Shown here: positions 45,196 to 50,994 of the stretch, piece after piece
How the letters are laid out: the number at the start of each line of letters is the position of its first letter
Position numbering within the stretch: position 1 is the stretch's first letter
From: Xanthobacter autotrophicus
Lineage (GTDB): Bacteria; Pseudomonadota; Alphaproteobacteria; Rhizobiales; Xanthobacteraceae
Assembly: GCF_029991245.1 (NCBI RefSeq)
Contig: NZ_JAIVFO010000012.1
Location: forward strand, 1-50,994
DNA length: 50,994 bases
Direction: 5' to 3'
Position numbers and translations under genes: made by a program
Notes under the pieces: generated by a model
Databases searched by the model: none
What the model was told of the DNA's origin: nothing
Seen by the model: only the letters and a program-made list of their open reading frames with translations

Positions 45196-45479
45196 GATCG
45201 AACCCAAATAAGCGTTGAATTGATCTCAATCCGGAAGCGGAATTTGATCTAGCGCAAAAATGGCCGATCCAGGTAGCAGCATCAAGCGGCCTTACCGCCG
45301 CAGCCACGGCTCAAATCCCTGCTTTGCGGGCAATTTGGCGCGGCAAAACGTCGTGTGGGGGTGGTGGGGGCGCTGAGGTTGCCGGTCTTCCAGGTTGATT
45401 GGATGGCTTCCTACGGCCAAGCTGTCGCCGGGCTGTTCACGGTCAATTCGCGAATCTGTGCGAGAGCGAGACGCTGGTA

Positions 45480-46163
45480 ATGAACCGCATCAAAGAGGTT
45501 GCCATTTGGCTTGCCGAGCCGATTGGCATTTGGGCCCTTCTCGGAACAATATTGCTTTGGTTTCTGATTGGCCCGTGGTGGTCAAACTGCTTGGAGCCGC
45601 GATTTAGAGTGCTTGGCATTTTCTTGCAGCTCTACGGAATTTGGACCGTGTACCAAGGCATCAAGGACAAACATAAGCTTTTCTCTCAACCGAGCATGCT
45701 TTGTCACTGTGCGAACTATCTTCGGCGCTTCCCGCTTCGGAAGCGACAGATTGTGATGGGGGCGATAGGTGCCACTGATGGCGCGGACAGTGCTGCTGCC
45801 CGCCTCGTCGTGAGAGCAGGTCCGGACGCATCACTCTCGGATCGCCTGTCGCGCCTTGAAACCAACTTCGATGGGCTCTTCAACGAAGTAGGCCACATTT
45901 CAAGCCGCCTTGATGCCGAGACCAAATCCACTGGCGAGCGGCTGTCTTCCGAAGCGGAGGCTCGCAAGCACGACATTGAGACCGTGAACCGTAAGCTCGA
46001 GGCGGCGACGGCGGGCGGGCTCTATATTGATTTGTTAGGGCTAGGCTGCGTCGTTCTCGGCACCGTCATCGGTGGCATCGCACCGGAGATGGCAGATTGG
46101 TTTGGCGATCCGGAGTGCAAACCAGTTCCTTGGCGGAGCTTGTGGATGCTCCTTGCCTATTAG
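45480..46163 (+). CDS. Membrane protein with coiled coil, 227 aa, unknown
   Basis: No family recognised. ATG 45480 begins MNRIKEVAIWLAEP. Two N-terminal membrane helices follow (IGIWALLGTILLWFLIGPWW, RVLGIFLQLYGIWTVYQGI). A cytoplasmic or periplasmic region at about 60-120 leads to a heptad-like helix (LSDRLSRLETNFDGLFNEVG, HISSRLDAETKSTGERLSSE) and a C-terminal helix (LLGLGCVVLGTVIGGIAP). Base composition is visibly less GC-rich than the chromosome average here. Topology recalls small accessory membrane proteins of islands. The reading frame could extend to 45399 but without a ribosome site. Confidence 0.6.
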   Translation: MNRIKEVAIWLAEPIGIWALLGTILLWFLIGPWWSNCLEPRFRVLGIFLQLYGIWTVYQGIKDKHKLFSQPSMLCHCANYLRRFPLRKRQIVMGAIGATDGADSAAARLVVRAGPDASLSDRLSRLETNFDGLFNEVGHISSRLDAETKSTGERLSSEAEARKHDIETVNRKLEAATAGGLYIDLLGLGCVVLGTVIGGIAPEMADWFGDPECKPVPWRSLWMLLAY

Positions 46164-46293
46164 CGAGCCCATCACCGGTTTGGCGGTACGTGGTGGTGCG
46201 CCACGGAACGCCACAGCAGCGTTCTGAACGCCATGGGCGACCTAACGTAGCAGACGCCGGGCGGGGCGTTATCCGAATCTCGATTGATATCAT

Positions 46294-46369
46294 TGGTGAG
46301 CCCGTCGGGATTCGAACCCGAGACCCCATGATTAAAAGTCACGTGCTCTACCGGCTGAGCTACGGGCTC
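46294..46369 (-). tRNA. tRNA-Lys (anticodon UUU)
   Basis: The 76-nt gene reads GAGCCCGTAGCTCAG at the 5' end and CGGGCTC-A-CCA at the 3' end, so CCA is encoded. The anticodon loop CTTTTAA gives UUU. The T arm is TCGGGTTCGAATCCCGA. Its 3' end faces the lower-GC segment, the usual orientation for integration into a tRNA gene, but no duplicated 3' fragment was found. Confidence 0.95.
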
Positions 46370-46534
46370 ACTCGCCGCTGTGGTTAGGATGCCAAGGCGG
46401 CAGGGTCAAGGCCGGCGGCGGCAGGGCCTTGGGAAAGATGCGCCGGGCCCGCGCAGGGCCTGTGCATATCCCAAGCCCATTGACCGGCTGGCCCCCCATG
46501 CCCACCATGGCTCTTCATTGCTCCTGGAATTGCC

Positions 46535-47701
46535 ATGCCCGTCCATAATCACATTGCCTCCGGCGCCGACGAGATCGCGGCCTGGCGCCAGGATTTCCAT
46601 CGCCATCCCGAACTCATGTACGAGCTGCCCCGCACCAGCGCCGCAGTGGCCGAGAAGCTGCGCGCCTTCGGCTGCGACGAGGTGCTCACCGGGCTCGGAC
46701 GCACCGGCGTGGTCGCCATCGTGCGCGGACGCGGGGACGGACCCATGATCGGGCTGCGGGCCGACATGGACGCACTGCCCATCTTGGAGCAGACCGGCGC
46801 CGCCTATGCCTCCCAGGCCCCCGGCGTCATGCATGCCTGCGGGCACGATGGCCACACCGCCATGCTGCTGGGCGCCGCGCGCCACCTGGCGGAAACCCGT
46901 GCCTTCTCCGGCACCGCCGTGCTCATCTTCCAGCCGGCGGAGGAGGGCGGGGCCGGCGCCAAGGCCATGATCGACGACGGCCTGTTCGCCCGCTTCCCGG
47001 TGAGCGAGGTCTACGGCATGCACAATCTGCCGGGGCTGCCCGTGGGCCGCTTCGCCATGCGGCAGGGCGGCATCATGGCCTCGTCCGACCGCATCGAGAT
47101 CCTGGTGGACGGTCGCGGCGCCCATGCCGCCCGGCCCAACCAGGGGGTGGACGTGGTGCTCACCGGCGCCGCCATCGTCACGGCCCTGCAGCAGGTGGTG
47201 TCGCGCAATCTTGATCCGCTGGCCGCCGCGGTCATCTCCATTCCCATGTTCCATGCGGGGGAGGCGGACAATGTGCTGCCGCCCCGCGCGCGGCTCGCCG
47301 GCACCATGCGCGCCCTCGATCCCCATGTGCGCGAGATCCTGCGCACCCGCATCGCCGCGGTGGCGGAAGGGGTGGCCGCCGCCCACGGCGCCACGGCGAC
47401 GGTGAGCTTTTCCCAGGGCTATCCCGTCACCCGCAACCACGCGGCGCAGACCGCGTTCGCGGCTGAGGTGGCGGCCGAGGTGGCCGGCCTGTCGGAAGTG
47501 GACGCCTCCGCCCCGCCGCTGATGGCGGCGGAGGATTTCGCCTTCATGCTGGAGGCGAAGCCGGGGGCCTACATCTTCATCGGCAACGGCCCGTCCGCAG
47601 ACCTGCACCATCCGCAATACGACTTCGCGGATGCCGCCATTCCCTTCGGCGCGTCCTATTGGGTGCGGCTGGTGGAACGGGCGCTGCCGCTTTCGGTCTG
47701 A
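46535..47701 (+). CDS. M20-family amidohydrolase (hippurate hydrolase-like)
   Basis: A 388-aa zinc peptidase-fold enzyme of the M20D group (hippurate hydrolase, IAA-amino-acid hydrolase, N-acyl-amino-acid amidase). Metal residues appear in MHACGHDGH (C102, H104), PAEEGG (E136-E137) and GMHNLPGLPVG, with MAAEDFAFM near residue 330. WRQDFHRHPELMYELPRTSA is the typical N-terminus. Hippurate hydrolase activity would release benzoate, suggestive next to a decayed benzoate locus, but specificity cannot be read from the sequence. ATG 46535. Confidence 0.92.
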   Translation: MPVHNHIASGADEIAAWRQDFHRHPELMYELPRTSAAVAEKLRAFGCDEVLTGLGRTGVVAIVRGRGDGPMIGLRADMDALPILEQTGAAYASQAPGVMHACGHDGHTAMLLGAARHLAETRAFSGTAVLIFQPAEEGGAGAKAMIDDGLFARFPVSEVYGMHNLPGLPVGRFAMRQGGIMASSDRIEILVDGRGAHAARPNQGVDVVLTGAAIVTALQQVVSRNLDPLAAAVISIPMFHAGEADNVLPPRARLAGTMRALDPHVREILRTRIAAVAEGVAAAHGATATVSFSQGYPVTRNHAAQTAFAAEVAAEVAGLSEVDASAPPLMAAEDFAFMLEAKPGAYIFIGNGPSADLHHPQYDFADAAIPFGASYWVRLVERALPLSV

Positions 47702-47709
47702 CGCAGCAT

Positions 47710-47758
47710 CGGGCTTTCAGCCCGGACCGTTCGGCATTCTGCCGGGCTTTCAGCCCGG
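47710..47758. terminator. Tandem CGGGCT-TTC-AGCCCG hairpins between convergent genes
   Basis: CGGGCT/AGCCCG around TTC at 47710-47724, and CCGGGCT/AGCCCGG around TTC at 47742-47758. The second overlaps the stop codon of the TusA-like gene. Identical loops suggest duplication of a bidirectional terminator. Confidence 0.65.
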
Positions 47759-47992
47759 CTTGCGCAGGACGAAGGTGAGCAGGCCTTCCGCCACCGTGCG
47801 CTCTTCCAGTGCGGCGCCCGTCTCCTGTGCCAGATGGGGAATGTCGATCACCGCCATGGGATCGGTGCAGGTGACCACGAGGCGGGTTCCGGCGACCGCT
47901 TCCTTCAGCGCCTTGCGCGTGCGCAGGGCCGGCAGGGGGCATTTCAGCCCCCTGAGATCCAGCTCCACCGTCTCGGGCGCGGGCGCCTTCAA
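47750..47992 (-). CDS. TusA-family sulfurtransferase-like protein
   Basis: This 80-aa SirA/TusA fold protein has the Cys-Pro-x-Pro motif at 18-21 ([13 protein letters not shown]). It then reads [24 protein letters not shown]. TusA proteins carry persulfide sulfur for tRNA thiolation or other sulfur transfers. The likely start is TTG 47992, whose last two bases overlap the gltX stop (TTGA), with AAGGA in the gltX tail. Longer in-frame starts would run far into gltX. Translation is thus probably coupled to gltX. Confidence 0.82.
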   Translation of the reverse strand: MKAPAPETVELDLRGLKCPLPALRTRKALKEAVAGTRLVVTCTDPMAVIDIPHLAQETGAALEERTVAEGLLTFVLRKPG

Positions 47993-49404
47993 GCCGCCTG
48001 GTCCTTCAGCCGCGCCAGGCTCTCGTCCCGGCCGAGCACGGTGAGCACGTCGAAGATAGGCGGGGAGGTGGGCTTGCCGGTGAGCGCGGCCCGCAGCGGC
48101 TGGGCCACGGCGCCGAGCTTCACGCCCTGCGCCTCCGCATAGGCGCGCACGGCGGCCTCGGTGGCGGCGGCGGTCCATTCCACCTGCTCCAGCGCGGGCA
48201 CGAGGCGGCCGAGATGGGCGCGAGCCTCGGGCGAGAGCAGGGCCGCCGCCTTGTCGTCCAGCGGCAGCGGGCGCTCCACGAAGATGAATTCGGCGTTGTC
48301 CACCAGTTCCACCAGGGTCTTGGCGCGCTCCTTCAGCCCCGGCATGGCGGCGGCGAGCTGGGCGCGGCGCTCCGGCGTCATGCGGGCGAGGCGGTGCTCT
48401 GCATCGGGCAGATGGGGCACCAGCGCATCGATGGCGGACAACAGCTCCGCATCGCTCGAGGCGCGCATATAGTGGCCGTTGAGGCTCTCCAGCTTCTGGA
48501 AATCGAACCGGGCGGCGGAGCGGCCCACCTTGTCGAGGTCGAAGAAGCCGACCATCTCCTCGGTTGAGAAAACCTCCTGGTCGCCATGGCTCCAGCCAAG
48601 GCGCACCAGATAGTTGCGCAGCGCCGCCGGCAGGTAGCCCATGTCGCGATAGGCATCCACCCCGAGCGCGCCATGGCGCTTGGAGAGCTTGGCGCCGTCC
48701 GGCCCATGGATGAGCGGGATGTGGGCCATGCGCGGCACCTCCCAGCCCAGGGCGCGGTAGATCTGGGTCTGGCGCGCCGCATTGGTCAGGTGGTCGTCGC
48801 CGCGGATGACGTTGGTGATGCCCATGTCGTGGTCGTCCACCACCACCGCCAGCATGTAGGTGGGCGTGCCGTCCGAGCGCAGCAGGACGAGGTCGTCGAG
48901 ATCCTTGTTGGGGAAGGTCACGGTGCCCTGCACCATGTCCTCGATCACGGTCTCCCCCTCCTGCGGCGCGCGCAGGCGGATGACGGGATCGCGATCCTTG
49001 GGCGCCTGCGAAGGGTCGCGGTCGCGCCAGCGGCCGTCATAGCGCGGCGGGCGGCCCTCCTTGCGGGCCAGTTCGCGCATCTCGTCCAGTTCCTGGGGCG
49101 TGGCGTAGCAGCGATAGGCGTTTCCCTGCGCCAGCATCTCCTCCACGGCGGCGCGGTGCCGCTCGGCCCGGGCGAACTGGTAGATGGGCTCGCCGTCCCA
49201 GGTGATGCCGAGCCACTCCAGCCCCTCGATGATGGCCTCGATGGCCGCCTTGGTGGAGCGCTGGCGGTCGGTGTCCTCGATGCGCAGCAGCATCTTGCCG
49301 CCGGTGTGGCGGGCATAGAGCCAGTTGAACAGGGCCGTGCGCGCCCCGCCGATGTGCAGGAAGCCGGTGGGGGAGGGGGCGAAGCGAGTGACGATCTGCG
49401 ACAT
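47989..49404 (-). CDS. gltX: Glutamyl-tRNA synthetase
   Basis: A 471-aa class I synthetase. The HIGH-type motif is HIGG (17-20) in [27 protein letters not shown]-type is KLSKR (239-243), and the middle reads [15 protein letters not shown]. The C-terminal anticodon-binding helices are complete. ATG 49404 fits the family N-terminus [13 protein letters not shown] 49431 in frame would add nine residues. It charges tRNA-Glu, or possibly tRNA-Gln if the enzyme is non-discriminating. Divergent from comEC as in other Hyphomicrobiales. Confidence 0.96.
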   Translation of the reverse strand: MSQIVTRFAPSPTGFLHIGGARTALFNWLYARHTGGKMLLRIEDTDRQRSTKAAIEAIIEGLEWLGITWDGEPIYQFARAERHRAAVEEMLAQGNAYRCYATPQELDEMRELARKEGRPPRYDGRWRDRDPSQAPKDRDPVIRLRAPQEGETVIEDMVQGTVTFPNKDLDDLVLLRSDGTPTYMLAVVVDDHDMGITNVIRGDDHLTNAARQTQIYRALGWEVPRMAHIPLIHGPDGAKLSKRHGALGVDAYRDMGYLPAALRNYLVRLGWSHGDQEVFSTEEMVGFFDLDKVGRSAARFDFQKLESLNGHYMRASSDAELLSAIDALVPHLPDAEHRLARMTPERRAQLAAAMPGLKERAKTLVELVDNAEFIFVERPLPLDDKAAALLSPEARAHLGRLVPALEQVEWTAAATEAAVRAYAEAQGVKLGAVAQPLRAALTGKPTSPPIFDVLTVLGRDESLARLKDQAA

Positions 49405-49685
49405 GGGGGAACTCGGCGAGGCTCGGTCCATGGGAGCGGACGGGCGAGCGGACGGGGCAGGGCAGCGCGCGGGCGATGCACGGGCCGGCAGGGGCAAGAG
49501 CTTCGGCAGGCGCTTCAGCACGGGCCCCACTTGCCGACCGCGCGGGAATGCACGCACCATGGCACGCGGGAGGCGCCCGTGTAGCATAGGCGCCGGGCAC
49601 AAGGAACACGGCCGCCCGTTCCGGCGGAGGGAGGGGGCAGGTGCCCTCGGATCGGAATCGGCCGTAGCGGGGCATCTGGGGCGAC

Positions 49686-50994
49686 ATGACGCAGCAGGAC
49701 CAGCGCCCTGCACGAACGAGTGGACGCGTCGCCGTTCTCGGCGGCGCGCGCGCTTCTGCGCTCCGGGCGACACCCCCTGGCCTTGCCCGCGTCCTCGATG
49801 CGCTCAGGGCCCGCCTTGCCGCAGATCTCGCCGCCGAGGCCGCCTCCGGCCGGCTGATCCTGTGGCTTCCGGCGGCTTTCGCCCTTGGCATCCTGCTGTA
49901 TTTCGGCGCGGCGCAGGAACCGTCCCTTGCCGTCGCCGTCGGGCTTTTTTCCGTCCTCGTCGGAAGCGCGATCGTGCTGCGGGCGCGGCCGGTGGCATTC
50001 GGGGCGGTGGTGACCGTCGCCGCGGTGGCGGCGGGCTTCGCCACGGGTTGCGTGCGCACCGCGCTGGTGGCGCACGAGATCGCCGCGCCGGGCAAAACGC
50101 CGGTGCGGCTGTCGGGCTTCGTGGAGCGGGTGGAGCATCGCCCCAAGGGGGATCGCATCCTGCTGCGGCTGGACAGCGGGCCGGTGAAAGGTCTCGACCC
50201 GGTGCCGCGCCTCGTCCGGCTCACCCTGCGCAAGGGCTGGGCGCCGCCGGTGGGCACCCATGTCACCCAATTGACCCAATTGCTGCCGCCGCTGGGCCCG
50301 GCCATGCCCGGAGCCCACGATTTCGGGCGGACGCCCTGGTTCGCCGGCATCGGCGGCGTGGGCTACGGACTGGGGCGGCCCAAGCTCGCCGGGCCGGCCG
50401 AGCCGCCCCTGTCGGTGCGGCTCGCCATGGCGGTGGATGCGGCGCGCGACAGCCTGTCCCGCCGCATCCGCGCCTCGCTCGCGGGCACGCCGGCGGAAAT
50501 CGCCGTGGCCCTGGTGGCGGGCGACCGCTCCGCCGTCGCGCCGGAGGTGGAGGAGAGCATGCGCGTGTCAGGGCTCACGCACATCTTGTCCATTTCCGGC
50601 CTGCACATGGCGCTGGTGGCGGGCACGCTGTTCGCGTTCGTGCGCGGCGGCCTGGCTCTGGTGCCGGCGCTGGCGCTGGGCTTTCCCATCAAGTCGCTGG
50701 CGGCCATCGTCGCCCTCACGGGCAGCGCGGCCTATCTCGTGCTCTCGGGCAATGATGTGCCGGCGCAGCGGTCGTTCGTGATGACGGCGCTGGTGCTCGC
50801 CGGCGTGCTGGTGGGACGGCCGGCGCTCACGTTGCGCACCGTGGGCGTGGCGGCGGTCTGCGTGCTCGCCTTCACCCCCGAGGCGGCGCTCGATCCCGGA
50901 ACGCAGATGTCGTTCGCCGCCACCCTGGCCCTCGTCGCCGCCTATGAGCGCCTGCAGCCCCTGCGCGCCCTGCCGCGCCCGGACGGGTGGGTGG
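49686..50994 (+). CDS. comEC: ComEC/Rec2-family DNA-uptake membrane channel (cut by right edge)
   Basis: 436 codons are open from ATG 49686 to the window end. The N-terminus is basic, followed by two helices ([20 protein letters not shown] and a second at about 85-120) and a DUF4131-like soluble part ([26 protein letters not shown]). The Competence domain signature [22 protein letters not shown] begins near residue 290, then more helices ([18 protein letters not shown]). ComEC forms the inner-membrane channel for single-stranded DNA in transformation. A second, longer open frame across this region in another phase is a shadow. No competence pilus genes are in the window. Confidence 0.9.
   Translation, partial: MTQQDQRPARTSGRVAVLGGARASALRATPPGLARVLDALRARLAADLAAEAASGRLILWLPAAFALGILLYFGAAQEPSLAVAVGLFSVLVGSAIVLRARPVAFGAVVTVAAVAAGFATGCVRTALVAHEIAAPGKTPVRLSGFVERVEHRPKGDRILLRLDSGPVKGLDPVPRLVRLTLRKGWAPPVGTHVTQLTQLLPPLGPAMPGAHDFGRTPWFAGIGGVGYGLGRPKLAGPAEPPLSVRLAMAVDAARDSLSRRIRASLAGTPAEIAVALVAGDRSAVAPEVEESMRVSGLTHILSISGLHMALVAGTLFAFVRGGLALVPALALGFPIKSLAAIVALTGSAAYLVLSGNDVPAQRSFVMTALVLAGVLVGRPALTLRTVGVAAVCVLAFTPEAALDPGTQMSFAATLALVAAYERLQPLRALPRPDGWV

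Noticed and set aside
46294..46369. Attachment-site duplication of the tRNA-Lys 3' end
   Set aside because: I looked leftwards for a second copy of the T-arm/acceptor sequence and found none in the window.
49325..50755. 476-codon frame across the comEC 5' half in another phase
   Set aside because: Arg/Ala/Gly-rich shadow; the frame from 49686 carries the ComEC Competence-domain signature.

Overview
The window is about 51 kb of GC-rich chromosomal DNA from an alphaproteobacterium, most likely Hyphomicrobiales and probably Xanthobacteraceae (Xanthobacter/Ancylobacter-like). The evidence is the gene order rlpA - dac - tmk - holB - metG - tatD, the divergent gltX/comEC pair, ctaA, a DUF2842 protein, a degradative class II HMG-CoA reductase, and strong GC3 bias that makes long antisense shadow ORFs. 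The genus is inferred from memory of gene content; no search was run.

Layout. 1-1.4 kb: a CHASE2 sensor cut by the left edge, a small unknown protein and tRNA-Ser(UGA). 1.7-7.4 kb: a cell-wall, replication and translation run (RlpA lipoprotein, a D-alanyl-D-alanine carboxypeptidase homologue with altered active-site motifs, thymidylate kinase, DNA polymerase III delta', MetRS). 7.6-13.8 kb: a lipoprotein, BioY, TatD, a CoA-binding protein, O-acetylhomoserine sulfhydrylase, and a LysR regulator divergent from lrgAB. 13.9-23.7 kb: heme A synthase, DUF2842, a Wzz/BY-kinase-like protein without a P-loop, a crotonase and a thioesterase, a flavodoxin-fold protein, rplM-rpsI, secreted and small proteins, and an AI-2E-type permease. 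23.8-38 kb: transport, with lactate permease and its GntR regulator, an RND efflux pair, a TonB-dependent siderophore receptor and a divergent four-gene ABC iron-chelate importer.

38-46.4 kb is the accessory part. RpiR and MocR regulators are followed by an intact degradative HMG-CoA reductase and an orphan periplasmic binding protein. Then comes the wreck of a benzoate/catechol locus: an intact benD-like dehydrogenase, a chimeric ORF whose first part is muconate cycloisomerase (catB) and whose second part looks like an aromatic-acid MFS transporter, and a catR-type LysR relic frameshifted in a C6 tract. Two candidate LysR operators still lie between the relics. The segment ends in a lower-GC stretch with two unknown membrane proteins beside tRNA-Lys(UUU). 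46.5-51 kb returns to core genes: an M20 amidohydrolase, a TusA-like protein coupled to gltX, and comEC, which runs off the right edge.

Features most worth a second look are the altered carboxypeptidase active site, the 22-codon ORF stitching tmk to holB, six 12/15-bp in-frame microrepeats mostly at gene ends, the HMG-CoA reductase with no visible partner enzymes, and the decayed ben/cat locus.
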